Below are positions 11,582 through 23,699 of a stretch of 64,000 bases of DNA, piece by piece. Every line of letters starts with the position of its first letter. Position 1 is the first letter of the stretch. Source of the DNA: Polytrichum commune (Eukaryota > Streptophyta > Polytrichopsida > Polytrichales > Polytrichaceae). The notes beneath the pieces are model-generated. The model was not told the DNA's origin. It ran no database searches and saw only the letters and a program-made list of their open reading frames with translations. The DNA lies in NCBI GenBank assembly GCA_950295325.1, contig OX485808.1, positions 11,904,501 through 11,968,500 on the forward strand, in the 5' to 3' direction. The position numbers and the translations under genes were made by a program.

Positions 11582-12083
11582 GGGCCACTTCACACACGAG
11601 GCTGAGAGCCCGTGATCATTACACTTCAAGCACTCTCATTGGTGGAAAAGGCGGAGCCCGTCCAAGTTCGCTCCACACTGCGCTTGAGGGATCAATGGAG
11701 TGAGTATGTAATGCAATATGGATGTAAAGTCTACATGGATTCCTATATGGCATCGAATGGATCATGTTTCATGGTCACGCGGACTGTGTTCCAAAACCAC
11801 CTCTTGGAGGTAGGCCTAACAAAAAATTGGAAGACCATGGCACTCCAAATGCTCAAAGCCGTTGATTTATTCTATTCAATCATGTGTGAAGACCCGCATG
11901 AATAGAAATTCATCGAGATAGTATTTGGTTGAGGGCCCGGTCACATATGGCTTCACACTACACTTGAGGGTCCGTGACCACACTACATGATTGTGGAGGT
12001 GTGTTGGGATGGCCTTTGGACACTTTCTTTTGGGCTCTCACAATTTCACGGTCACGGCTCTTGGCTCGTGTGTGAAGTGGCCC
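11582..12083. mobile_element. PIF/Harbinger-type MITE (Tourist-like), TTA target duplication
   Basis: The 502-bp element has near-perfect inverted ends: GGGCCACTTCACACACGAG on the left and CTCGTGTGTGAAGTGGCCC on the right. TTA flanks it directly at 11579-11581 and 12084-12086. A three-base TWA duplication with GGGCC-type termini is diagnostic of PIF/Harbinger. It carries no transposase. A 97-codon frame inside (11612-11905) shows no similarity to a transposase domain. Related ends are seen at 10073-10125 and 62963-63257. Confidence 0.85.
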
Positions 12084-12593
12084 TTAACATGTCATGTCAC
12101 AAACATGTCATCCGAATGATCATATCCATCATCGGAAGTACACATTTCATTTCTTAAGCTATTGAACTAAAATGTGCTTCTCAAGAAGATTTTGGAACGA
12201 TTTGGGTTTTTTTTTTTTTTTGGGGGGGGACGAATACATGCCACCAACCAGCTAACATAGCTAAAAGCCGGCGGAGATGGTCTGTGGCGAATAATAAAAG
12301 GAAAAGCCCTAAGAGGAAGATTCCAGAAGGTTCGACAAGAAGTCCTTGACTTCCTTTCCCGACTCGATGCCTTGGTTAACTTCACACCTGTTGTTTCTCC
12401 TTCTTGGCCATCGTAATGCATGCATGAGAACGTTCCAAGTCGGCATTTCTGGAATTGGGGTACATTCTCCATGCATTTGTGTTCATTCTTCTAGAAGGAA
12501 GACCGTCAATGTATTGTATTTTGGTTTGAGAATTGTCATTATAATTCAAGTAAAAGTTACTAATACATGATGGTGGTGGGCACCTTCTTTTTG

Positions 12594-12709
12594 GGAGAGA
12601 GAGGGGGGGGGGGGAATATAATCAAATACGAGTATTACTTCTCATTCATCCAACAATTTTATGTTGGATGGATGAGAGGTACACTCGGATACAATAATTC
12701 TCTCTCTCC
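12594..12709. mobile_element. TA-type MITE family M2, internally deleted hairpin
   Basis: Only the two inverted ends remain, almost touching: a left arm ending TTCATCCAACA and a right arm starting TGTTGGATGGATGAG. The left end contains a G12 run (12603-12614). Confidence 0.6.
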
Positions 12710-13499
12710 TATATAGATGTGTATAAATTATCTTGGTATATTAATTTTAGTACCTAAACTTATTACATGACTTGTTTAAAATTGAATCTTAGATCTAGAT
12801 AGAAAATGGAAATGTAATAAAAATACCAATTTTGTCAATAATAAAAACAGTAAAAGTGAATATAAAAAAAGGACTTCAAGAAGTTCGTTTTGTTATCTAG
12901 TTGAATTACCAAACAAGTGACATCGACTTGAAGTTGTATTTCAAGTTTGACCATCAAAAAGCTCCAAAGGGGTTGGAAGGTGAATGTCCCACAACACCTT
13001 CCGAGGGGGACATCAAACCGGGGGAGAGGAGGGTGAAAGGTTGATTGCTAGATTATAGAAAGTGAAGGCTTTTCTTTGAAGGTAAATCAATGGCTTAATC
13101 AAGGTTAGAGACCTCGAATCAACTGTGTGAGCTTAAATTGGGATGAATCAACAACCTACCTATAAGGGGTCAATTATTACCCTCTTGGTAGGTGTGAGGG
13201 AAACCAAATTGGGTGCACCTCATGCAATCAAGGCTTAGAATACCTACCTGAAGGCAACCAGGGCTAGACGCCCACTTGTTTCAGCTAGGGGTCACCACTA
13301 TTACCTAGATAAAGGGGATCTAGTAAAGGCATGACCCATAGGTCATCTCACATGGGTCTCTATAGACTAATTAAGGGCATCGGCTGCTAATTTTGGAGTC
13401 AAAATTTATAATATATATGTCTATATGAATATGTTTGAATAGAATTGCATGCATTTCCACCTTAGGTGATGATGGTAAGGCCCCAACTCAAAGAGGTAG

Positions 13500-13700
13500 G
13501 GGACTCAAGGGTGGAAAAAACCCAACTTTTTCTAGCTAATGCATTGGGTTTTTGGTTTTAATGCTAAAAACCTAATGTTTGCATATAAAACCATGGTTTT
13601 ATTCCACGTACCGCCATGTGCATTCTAGCCGGCAAATATCATCAAGGGTGGGAAAACTCCAACTTTTTTCGGCTAATGCATTGGATTTTTTGTTTTAATG
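13500..13700. repeat. Two-copy repeat, also present inverted near 56860-57000
   Basis: The block GGGTGGAAAAAACCCAAC, then GCTAATGCATTGG and a TTTTAATGC run, occurs at 13510 and again near 13648. The reverse complement is found at about 56885-57002, including ATAAAACCATGGTTTTAT, a perfect palindrome shared by both loci. Confidence 0.5.
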
Positions 13701-13887
13701 CCAAAAAAAACCGAATAAAACCAGATTTTGCTGGACCTCAAATGATTGGGCTCTAAGAAAAACCCCAAAAAACCCAACTGAAAAAAAAACCGCGTGCTGC
13801 CAACCCTAAGGGGACTAGCCCCTCGCTCCAAAAACCCCCACTATAGAGGATATAAGGTCACGTGCGATATCCAAGGAGATGATTGAA

Positions 13888-14510
13888 CATAATCAGTTGA
13901 AATCCTAGTGTTTTCAAGTCCAACCGGTTACATGTTGACATCTTTCGGTTTTTCCTTTTACTAAATTGGGGTTTATTCCTATGTCCAGGGAGAACCAACG
14001 GTTAGTTACAGATGAACTGGTTGAGTTTGAGAAACAACCGGTTGAAGTTGGAGACTTCAAGAGAATCACCCATCATTCTAGAGGAATCTATAGAAGAATA
14101 TACCTCAAATGAAGGAAAGCAAAAGCGGAAGATGCCAACATGTAACCGGTTGGATTTAGAATCACATGGATCTCGACCGACTATGCCCACAAACTTCCCG
14201 GGCACCGCTTTATTCTATAAACTCCTCCTAAACCGATCGGTAAGTTTCCTCAAGTCTTGGAGGACTTCGACCAGTTAACTTAGTTCTCAACAGTGATTGG
14301 GAAGATTTTTGGGCATAATCGGTTGAGATCCTAGTGTTTGCAAGTCCAACCGGTTACATGTTGACATCCTCCGGTTTTCTTTTAATAAATTGGGGTGAAT
14401 TCTATAAGTTCCTCTAAAATAATCAGTAATTTTCCTAAAGTCTTGAACATCAACCGGTTATTTCTCAAACTCAACCGGTTCATGTGTAACTAACTGCCGG
14501 TTCTCCCCGA
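13888..14510. repeat. AACCGGTT-rich complex repeat (direct and inverted units)
   Basis: The palindromic octamer AACCGGTT occurs six times: at 13922, 14036, 14144, 14348, 14452 and 14473. A unit of about 85 bp at 13888 is repeated directly at 14314 (period 426). A segment at 13991-14105 is the reverse complement of 14395-14505. The ORF at 14012-14278 falls across these units and is not a convincing gene. Confidence 0.6.
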
Positions 14511-14519
14511 TCATTGGTT

Positions 14520-15202
14520 CTCAACCTCCACTCCCTTGTTCATTAAGTCACGTGTTACAAATAGGCACCCTAGAGCCTATACACTGACCTTAATTTGTTT
14601 GGTAGCATATGGCACTGGGTGCCACCTTGAAACAAATTCTATATAATTGGCATAAAATAATCCCCCCCCCCCTCCCTTTGTCGATTGCGTTGGCTTCAAC
14701 CTGTCTGGAATTGGGGCACATTCTGCAGGTATTCCTTGGAAAAGAAAGAAATATGTGGCATGTATTAGGGTTTTTTTATTCGATAAAAACCCATGAATTG
14801 TAACACGTTGTGGTCACCATTGTCACGCCATGCGTGGTTTAGGGTTTACGGTAGCCGTTTGCCACATAAGCGTTGCTAATCCCAACTCTTACGACGTCTT
14901 TTCGTGTTGTTGGTGGTATACCACCAGAGGGTCCCTGGATCCTTCACCTTTTCCCAAAAGAGACCACCTCCGACAGGATGCAGTAGGCCTTGTCCCTCAT
15001 CCATCCATGTTTCATGGACTTGGGTCTTGGGTTTCTATATGAGTTTGCGGCTTGGACCTGATCGAAGCTCACGTGCTGCAAATGGGTGCCTACACTGGCC
15101 TTACATCGTTGTTTGGTTTCATATTGTTCGTTAGCATATGCATTGGTGGGTGAGACACTAAGAGCAAGTTGGAAACATGTATTAACCTTATATATTTATG
15201 TC

Positions 15203-15234
<32 letters not shown>

Positions 15235-15880
15235 TTCATATGTTATTGTAACAAATTTGAAGGTCATACTAAGGTATAGAGGAGGTAGAAGCACATGCAT
15301 GTTTATGATGTAGTGAAAGATGATATTTGAAAATGACTATCTATCTATGGATGAATCTATGGATGAATCTATGGAAATAGTACCAACCTAAACTATTTAT
15401 ATGTAAATGTGCATTTGTCAAGTACTATTTAGTTGTGATTTAACATATGTATTTTATAAATATTGATTTGTGAACACTCTAGCAATTTTCAATTACTTTT
15501 AGGTCATTACAAGTTTAAGCCATGTATAAATTGCATGGATGTATGCTATAGTTTTTTTCTTCTTAAAATATATCTTGGAGTGATTTTTGAACATGGAATT
15601 CACCTCTATTTCTCAAGGACTTTGAGCTTCCTTTGGATTGAATTGGTGAAAATTCGTAACATCCAAACCCTTTTTGTGAAAGTGCTTGAGCCAAATACCT
15701 AGAAATGGTCCAAAGTGAATGGAACCAAGGAACACTCTAATTTGACATGGAAACCATAGGCTTGGGAATAATGCCAAAGATAGAGGAGGAACATTACGGG
15801 GTCTCTTTAATACTTTAATGTGAGTATTGCTTTGGCCTCCTTTCTTCATGCTCATGGTGGGGCAACAACCCCATGTCACT
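14520..15880. other. Spacer with simple repeats, no supported gene
   Basis: It contains a C11 tract at 14662-14672, an alternating TA run followed by CA repeats near 15205-15235, and a two-unit ATGGATGAATCT repeat near 15345-15370. I saw no coding signal that survives inspection. Confidence 0.45.
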
Positions 15881-16067
15881 AAGGCGGTATGAATGGAGGG
15901 TGTGTGGTCGTGGGTAGACCACATCCAAGCCATTCATTCATAGAGCCCCATCCTACGGTTTACAAAGCTGCTCAAGTAGTCCAAAAAAAACTTCCCACGG
16001 ATGAGATTTTGACAGATGAAAATCAATATTTGCAAGATGAAGGGGTTGATTGCTTATCCCATCGTAT

Positions 16068-16168
16068 GAAAGCATTTGTGTGGGATTTTGAAGATTCCCA
16101 TATGGTTTTCTAAGTTCCCAATGGAGTTCCCGAAACATTTGTGTGAGATTTTGAAGGTTCCCAAAGGG
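16068..16168. repeat. Short tandem duplication
   Basis: CATTTGTGTGGGATTTTGAAG (21 of 21 with one change) recurs about 61 bp downstream, together with the following TTCCCA block. The duplication lies in a frame that stops in both units. Confidence 0.4.
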
Positions 16169-16659
16169 TTTCGTTTACCACACCCCCCCCAAGGCGGCCA
16201 ATCAATGTGACGCATCCGGGTCCATTGTCACATTGTCCATGAAAATGTGACATGAAGGATGTAGACATGATAACTTTGCATCCGATAGTGTTTGTCACAA
16301 CTATGATCCACGAGTCCAATCCTACATTGCAATAAATAGTTGCCTATTTCCTACTATTGTTCATATTTTCTCCTTTACAACCCACATTATTTTAAAGTGT
16401 ACAAAAAGATTGAGATTGTATCCTTGAGCAATTTCGAAGATTATAGGAGTTACTTGTTCATATTTGTTCACATATATGGGTTGGGGGCATGTTTCCACAA
16501 GTTAGGATATGTGGTCTTATTGTGGGCATTTCCAACTTCGCATGCAATTTTGACCATTGCGTCGAACTAAGAACTATCTCATCCAATTAGTGATTGTGAA
16601 TCACGAAGATTGCCATTTCAAGTTTCAAAATTCAAAGTTTCAAAAATTCTTTGAAAGTT

Positions 16660-16890
16660 AGAAGAAATCTAACCGAAGATTCTCTTTCTCCTCAAACAAT
16701 CACATAGGTCAATTGTGTTAACTGTTGAGCCTAGAATGACCAGTGTCTATAGTTTGAGCACACATTGTCCAATCTAATTGTGACATGTGTAATTTGGGTG
16801 TATGTTGTGAACTACAAGCCTTGCCATGTACCACTTAAACATTAGTCTAGTTAACTAGAAAAGTGACCACATAAGGTCCACACATTGTTA
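16660..16890 (-). repeat. R1-family repeat, minus orientation
   Basis: Read on the minus strand it starts TGTGTGGACCTTATGTGGTC, the R1 left terminus. It then carries GTACATGGCAAGG, GATTGGACAATGTGTGCTCAA and GAGAAAGAGAATCTTC in the usual order. A diverged relative lies at about 24655-24850. Confidence 0.55.
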
Positions 16891-17334
16891 CTAGATTTAG
16901 GTGGACAATAGCAACCTTTTCTCCACTTTTGATTGACGGGAGCAATCCCACAAGAAAGTGTACAAGGTAGGCAATTGTGTGCGCAATTCTAGAATCTCTT
17001 AGTTATCCATACCTAATAAGTAGTGTATTTCTACTCTATTACGTAGTTGAGCTTCCCCCTCGTAAATAAAGTTGTTGAATTTTTTTTCATCCCCCAAGTG
17101 TAATTCATAAGCATCCAAGTCTCAAATAAGAACAAAAGAAAGAAAAGAAAAGAAAAAGTTGGCATTTAACTGACGTAAAGTTTGTCCATTAGCCATTTTG
17201 TTACTTTTCCTCATGGAAAGGTAAGAGGAAATGGTATACTACTTATTTTTCAATAGGTGGACATGTGATGAGGACATTTAAGGGAGAGAGAGGGAATGAG
17301 ATGAGGGGGGTTCCCCCTTAGACTATTAGGACCA

Positions 17335-18800
17335 CGCATTGGTGATCCTCGAGTTTTCTTTTGTTAAGAACACTGTATGTGAGATATTTAACGGCATTGA
17401 GGGAGACGAGTTTCATGAGTTGTTTGAGTTTATGTTGGGGTATGTCAAAGTATTTTAGGAGGTCGATGGAAGGTTGATGAATGGCGCCATGACTTCCCAC
17501 TATGATAATGAGGGGGGGGGAGGGGAATATTCTAGCCTCGACTCTCAAGGTGAGGGATAAGAGCATCATATTTGGCATGTCTCCATGTAGTTGCATCTCT
17601 TGGGAATTTGTCGTTACCATAAGTGAATCCAATGAATTGTAATGTGATGGAGCTATGAGGTATGATGGGTGGGGAGTCTATTGATGACTTAGCTTTTACG
17701 CAAAGGTTGCCAGGGCGCAATTTAGCTAAATATTTGCATTTGGTTAAGAAGCAATAACATGGGAGTAGCCATGTGGGAAGGGTATTTTGAGGTTGTCATT
17801 GGTGTTGGGTGCCTTCGTGTACAAGTGGAAAATGTCGGGTGTGTGGGTGTGCTAGTGGCATATCAACAATGGCATGAACCGCTTTGTTGAATTGATTATT
17901 GTGGAGGTTGTTGATGTGTTTGTTCGTGCAACAACATAGTAGGTGTAGGCATGTATCATTTTGGTTGAGACAACAAAGGGTACATTGTAGGGAAATGTTG
18001 GTGTTGAGTATTTTTGTTTTCACTAGTTGCCCATGAATCTACTATATCCAAATTTTAGGGTTTGTTTAATTTGGGCATCCGAGATGTGAGGTGAGGTCCA
18101 AAAGAGGTTGGACCAGTGTGATGGATATCTCCATCTTGTAGCCATTTGTTTTTGTAGGGGAATGTAGTGGATGAGGAGGAGACTATGGAACTTAAATGTC
18201 CTCTTTCTATATATCGTTTGAGGTTGCGGATGAAACTGTCGTGTTGGGTGGAGGTAGGAAGGGGATTGGGCCAATAGGGGATGTGGCCGCCAATGAGATG
18301 GAACAAAGTTAGTGAGAGAGGTATGGGATTTGATGTGGATCCTTGTTTAGCAAGTTTGTATGCGTGGACATTGCCAATTATGTTATTATGTGCTCTTACT
18401 TTTTGAATGGTGATGTGGTGTTTAGATTGTTTTATGTGAAAGAAGATTCTTGCAATGAGAAGTTTATATGGGTGGTTATGTTGGGAGGATGGTTGGCTGG
18501 GATGGTTTGTGACGAGGTATGTGTTGTTTACACTATCTGTGAAAATGTGGGTTTCAATGGTAAGGTGTTGAATGGCTATGAGAGGAGCATATAATTTTGC
18601 GTGTAAAATATTAGGGTAACCGAGGAGTTTTGCTGCACTGTTGGTGTTTGTTGGCTAGTTATAAATGCCAAAGCTTGCGATATTACCATGTTCATTGTTG
18701 TTTGGTGGGGTGAATGTTTCGTCTATGTAGTATGAGTCTTTAGGATGAAAATGGAGAGGGTGAAGACTCGATATGGACGGGGGAGTGGAGGTGTGAGTGT
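17335..18800 (-). pseudogene. LINE (non-LTR retrotransposon) ORF2 3' end with RNase H domain, decayed
   Basis: On the minus strand the frames, with shifts, spell a recognisable RNase H domain: YYIDETFTPPNNNEHGNIAS, then HAKLYAPLIAIQHL, then HIFTDSVNNTYL, and finally a VRAHNNIIGNVHAYKLA segment. A short Cys/His region with C-x2-C and H-x4-C spacing (CTLCCLNQNDTCLHLLCCCT) follows, typical of the zinc-knuckle tail after LINE reverse transcriptase/RNase H. RNase H in a LINE removes RNA from the cDNA hybrid during target-primed reverse transcription. The catalytic Glu is Lys here (AKLYA for AELxA), and the final Asp after GN is Tyr. At least two frameshifts and one in-frame stop interrupt it. The reverse transcriptase and endonuclease are missing, as expected for 5' truncation. 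Confidence 0.72.
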
Positions 18801-19254
18801 GGGTGTGGGGTTATGTGTGAGGGTGTGTGTAGCCTGCGATAAGCATCTAAGTGCGGCTCTTTAAGTTGCAACCTTAAGCAAGGAAGTGGCCTCGTTCTTA
18901 GGTCAACAAACCCCTTTCAAATCCCTATAATATTGCCTTTTCCATACATGCATGATGCCCACTGAAATACGGGAATGAGAAAATTATACATCCTAGTTTC
19001 CTCCAACAAAAAACTTATGCTATAAAGTCTAGTGACACTACCATACAAGTACAAATGTTACATATGTTTTAAAAATCCTTCTTCACTATAAATAATTAAG
19101 AATCATGATTTGTGTAGGATATGTATACATAGTACACCAAAAGTTCAATGAATATCCCTTTTGTGCACTCATGTAGTCGTACATGTTTAGTACCATGCAC
19201 CCTTCCCCCCCCCCTCCCCTCCCCCTTCTTACAGGTGATTAGTGAATCCAAATC

Positions 19255-19905
19255 ATTGTGCACATGACCATTTTCCTCATAATTTTTGGAGCTCATATAA
19301 ATTTCTTATTCATCATCAAAGTGAAGATTCTCTTTCTCAATAAATGAACATATAGGTCCCCCCCCCCAATTATGTTGACTAATGCATCTAGTATGGTAAC
19401 ATAACACATAGTCCAATCTCTTTTCAACACTGTCTTTCTAGTGTCCATTTATTAGATTCATACCCAACCACACACTAATTAAATATAAGTGTCCATTTGA
19501 GGTTAAACACTAAATTAGGCATATCCACCTTAAGGTATATGGTCCCTCTTCTTGATTAGACTCCTACATTTGCATGGTATATGGCAAGGTTTGTTATTAG
19601 GGATGTATACCAAAAGAACATGTTTTACAATGAGATTGGACTACTAGCTCAAAGTAATAACATGTTCAAACACTAATATAATACTCATTTAGAGTGTCCA
19701 CGTGATCACTCAAAGGGAAAGAGGATTTTCACTTTGACCTCCTACAACTATTAGATCTCAACTCCAATTCTAGGACTTGAAAATGACAATCCGCATGATT
19801 CGCAATTGCTAACCGTCCATGAGACAATCCCAATCCAATCTATCATTCAAAATTGTTGTGGAGTTGGAACAACCCACATACCTCAACTTAACCTTACATG
19901 ATGTA
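19255..19905. repeat. Head-to-head pair of R1-related repeats
   Basis: The left half (19255-19560) is minus oriented: GAAGATTCTCTTTCTC, a C10 tract at 19358-19367, CACATAGTCCAATCTC and ATTAGGCATATCCACCT. The right half (19570-19905) is plus oriented: GGTATATGGCAAGGTTTG, CAATGAGATTGGACTA and TGTGGAGTTGGAACAACCCA. The two halves are partly complementary, so the locus could fold back. Confidence 0.55.
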
Positions 19906-19909
19906 ACCT

Positions 19910-21390
19910 ACACTTGCCCTTGAAAATTGATCCTTTTTAAAAGAGGATTTGAAATCTCTTAATTTTGTGTGGCCAAAGTAGATCAGGTTCAACTTATAAG
20001 ACTTGTCTGTTGTCATATAGCTTGCACAACAATGTCAAACAGTCATTATATAGGCTGTTCTTTTGCATTTCATTTCTTACAGCTGAGTGTTGCTAATTTC
20101 AATGTAAGATATAATAACCAGTTGAATAAGTTACTGATCCACTCAAAGCCTCGGTTGAATCATACAGGATGACATTGATTATGAGGTTAAGTGGGAGTAA
20201 ATTGAGAGCACTTGAATCTGCATGTAAGATAGTAGAACCATTAAGTCTATCCGTCCACTCAAAATTATTAAGTAGACTGATTGCCCAAAAAATCATACAG
20301 AACACAACTCTTATGAATGTTTGGGTTTAAAGACTCTGTCACAAGAAATGAAGACGCAACCTAATATGATAGTTTTGCAAGCTCAATATTCTAGAACTCC
20401 AGGGAGAATTGATGATGGAGGATTCACATCTTGCACCACTATCACCATAAAATTTTAAAAAAGAGATTTTAAAAAAGTCTTGATTTCACTGCAAGTTTAA
20501 TGGCAAATATTGGCTCTATACATTGGTCCTATACTCAGTCGCCTGCCAAATCTCTCGTGGAGTACAAAACGCCACTTACAGCAAATTAAGTATCCTCTGA
20601 GCAGAGTCACGATGACTCGGAGTTGCAAAACTTGTAAAAGACAAGATGATCATTCTCCGGTCCCCAAAACCTCCCCCAATGTGATAATAATACTAGTTAC
20701 TGGCCGACATGTAATAAATTCTTACATGTATCAATATCTAGAAACTGATACTACAAAAGGACTTCAATTTTAGAAGCATATGTACTTGAGTAATATACTC
20801 CCTATGTATGATATATACTCAAGCTGCCCTAACTCACTCCACAGTACCCTTCCTTCATATACTCCCCTCACTTTCATACACATCATGCACATCATAAATT
20901 CTGTCCGTTGGGCGCTGTGGATAGTTATGTATAGATTTTCCGCGTCTGTGACATTTTGAAGCTCATAGATCGACCTGCGAGTGCCTCCCCGCCGCCATTC
21001 AAGCCTTCACTTGAAACCCTGTCCCCCTTGGTCACTGAATCTTGCAGACCTGCATCACCAATGAGGGTTGTTCAGTCAGTCAGGAATATTTTATCCAGGC
21101 GAGTTTCTACTTATCCTATACTCAGAACTAGCCTGACAATCATGTAGCAAGGATCTTAATTGCTCTGGCTGGAGGACACAGCTATATATCTGGAAACTCT
21201 AACTTTCATGCAGCTACCAAACTCATAGAAAAGGTGCACAACAGTCATAATTTTGGAACTTTAGGGTTTTCAGAACCCCACCCTACAATGTTTCCTATTG
21301 TGATGCATATACGATCCTGATGATTTCCATGTGCGAGTAGATTCTCTGAACACCGAAGCCACTTCCATGAAATCTACATGCAGAAGATTG
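19910..21390. other. Spacer, no supported gene
   Basis: A frame at 20956-21147 has plant-like composition (Pro/Ser-rich) but begins with TTG, not ATG, and shows no known domain. I see no repeat structure here. Confidence 0.4.
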
Positions 21391-21394
21391 CAAC

Positions 21395-22330
21395 TAGCTT
21401 ACGTAACACTGACATGTTATGTAATGAAACCTTGGTATGTAAGGTAAATGTAACCTACCAAGGTTTCACAACATTGTTATGTTATGCAATCTTCACTTAC
21501 AAACCTAGTTTTGGAGGCAGGATTCATACGGAGTTTTTTTTTTCAAGGTTGCCTTTAGTATACACTGATGGGAAGCTTGAGGTGGCGGGGTAACATCCAC
21601 AACTTAAGGAACAGACACAACGAGTTCAACATTGGTATGTAATGAAACCGTCTCAAACTTACGTCTGGAGGCGGTATTATTGTGGAGTTTGTTTCTTGGG
21701 TACCTCAAGCCGGCAAGGGAGGTGGGTCATGTGGCCGGCCACACACACGAGTCAAGAAACAAAGACGGCGGTGAATAATCTACCTTACATTGACATAATC
21801 AACATTGGTATGTAACAAATTAATCTTCACTTACAAACAGTAAACCTATTTCCAGATGTCGGACAGTTGCAGATTTTTGTATTTTTGGGTTACCTATTGT
21901 ATATACTGATGGGAGGCGCGGCAGGGATGAATATGCAGTCTACTGTACATTGACATGATAAACTTTGGCATATAATTAAGTAATCCTCACTCATAAACGG
22001 TAAACGTAGATCTGAAGGCGGGATTCAAGACTGTGGAGTTTTCGTTATTTCGGGTACCCTTTATATATGTACTAATGGGAAGGTCAAGGCGGTGAGGCAG
22101 GTGGTCGTGGAGTAGCGTGCACGAGTTAAGAAACAAAGATGACAACGAATAGGTAATCTACCTTACATTGACATAATCAACATTGGTACACTATCCAGTA
22201 ATCTAACCCAGAAACTGTAGATTAAGTAATCTTCGAGCACAAATGGCGGCGGGATTAAAGATTGAGGAATTTTGGGTATTGTTGGGTACCTTTTGTATAT
22301 ACTGATGGGAAGCTCAAGGCGGCGAGGCAG
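21395..22330. repeat. Degenerate tandem array, about five units of 140-235 bp
   Basis: Each unit holds an ACATTG(ACAT) AATCAACATTGGTATGTAA block, a CTTCACTTACAAAC block, a GGAGTTT(T) block and a closing (TA)ACTGATGGGAAG...GGCGGGG block. The closing block is found near 21564, 21702 (diverged), 21902, 22067 and 22302. The units differ by indels. Confidence 0.6.
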
Positions 22331-22644
22331 GTGGTCATGTGGTAGCATGCACGCGTTAAGGAACAAATTGGACGGCGACGAAGGCGAGCACACGGGCGGG
22401 GTGCACCGACTTGTAGCCGAAGTTGGGGTGGCCATGGTGGTTGTGGGGAGGAGGCGGATGAGGCACGGGCGTGTTCACCACCACGGGTGGGGGTGGGCGT
22501 GGGGGTGGCGGGTTGGTGTAGCAGCGAAGGCCTTGTGATGACGAAGAAGCTGTCAGCACCATGATCATGTACCAAGAAGTGTAAGTAAGTAGCAGATTGA
22601 GTATGTATGTAATTTTTTTTTCTTCTTTTTCTTTTTCTTCACAG

Positions 22645-23699
22645 AATCTCAAGGATGTCAAGAGCAACTTCGAAGATGGTGAGGAGGCAGCAGCAGTAGT
22701 AGTACGTAGTTACAGCAACAAAAAGACTTGAGCCTGCACATCGAATCACGCTATGTCAAAATGAATTGGTCATGAATGCAGTGAAATTCATTCCAGGAGA
22801 TATTATATGGTTATAGGTAAGACTGGACCAGCTGGAGAAGGTGGCTGCAGACAAGCATATACAAATGCCATGGTACCTCGACTCAATGACAATGATTGAG
22901 GTTGGAAAGGGTTAAGGTTTAGGCGCAAGAAAGAATTGGTCATGAATGCTGCAATGAAAAAAAACAAAAAAAACAAAAAAAACGAGCAGAACGTCACGTT
23001 ACAAACCAACCAATGATGGGAAGGAAACTTGACTCAATGATGATGGTTGAGGTCAACAAGGGTTAAGGTTTAGCAGGAGTTAGAAATGGTCTGCGAGGAA
23101 ATTAAGAAACTGGGAGATGATATTCAGTCAGACTTGCTGTGTAAAGGCATCATATCTGTGTCAGGTATACAAACCATTCATGATTCTTAATCTACTGTCC
23201 GTATCCATGTCAAACCAAATCTGGAAGCTAGCCAGGAACCGTCTTCACACACTTGCTTAAGTTATCATTAAAATAGGGTTGTCAATTTGTCAAACAAATT
23301 CCATGATGATGATAACCTGAGCTATGAGTTCACAATTCCAGAACAATTCCAGAACAATTCCATCCTCTGTGGCACTCTCACAATTAGGAGTACTAAACCA
23401 AACTTGATGCCGCAGACGTTAATCAAGCTACCAAGAAAAAACACGCAAGGCAGACTCTTAGCCTAGTCAGTTTGCAAGAGGAGATCAAACACCATGAGGA
23501 GGGACTGCATTGATGTAAGTGGTATGTGTCCAGACACCTACTTCAATTCTACAAGAGTGAAGAAATGAAGCAGCAGATGATAACCTGCAGCTTAGAGCAA
23601 TCAAACGTTGGAATCAACGGAATGTCGGAGGTGGACAAGATCGAGTCTTACAACGTTGGAAGGGGATGGCCACTTTATACCAACTACCCCAACTCGTGA
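22645..23699 (+). CDS. Possible exons of an unidentified plus-strand gene
   Basis: Three exon-like pieces are bounded by good splice signals. 22645-22678 follows a long pyrimidine tract ending TTCTTCACAG and ends at G|GTGAGG. 23074-23164 follows TTTAG, reads QELEMVCEEIKKLGDDIQSD and ends at CAG|GTATAC. 23534-23699 follows GTCCAG, reads EEMKQQMITCSLEQSN and stops after YTNYPNS. The middle piece has heptad-like spacing, suggesting a coiled coil. The phase between the last two pieces does not match directly, so an exon is missing or the model is wrong. I considered a MADS (MIKC-type) keratin-like region but found no MADS box upstream. No function is assigned. Confidence 0.25.

Noticed and set aside
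14012-14278. 88-codon frame
   Set aside because: It spans the AACCGGTT repeat units and their inverted copies, so open length is a by-product of repeat structure.
15889-16113. 74-codon plus-strand frame
   Set aside because: Its end lies in a short tandem duplication in which both units stop; no domain is recognised.
20956-21147. Pro/Ser-rich frame as a transit-peptide gene
   Set aside because: It begins with TTG, has no ATG at the front and no supporting exon chain.
22163-22667. GC-rich open frames, including a Pro/His-rich minus-strand frame that looks like a cell-wall protein
   Set aside because: They arise from a G-rich block at the end of a tandem array, overlap in several phases on both strands and have no start, signal peptide or splice support.
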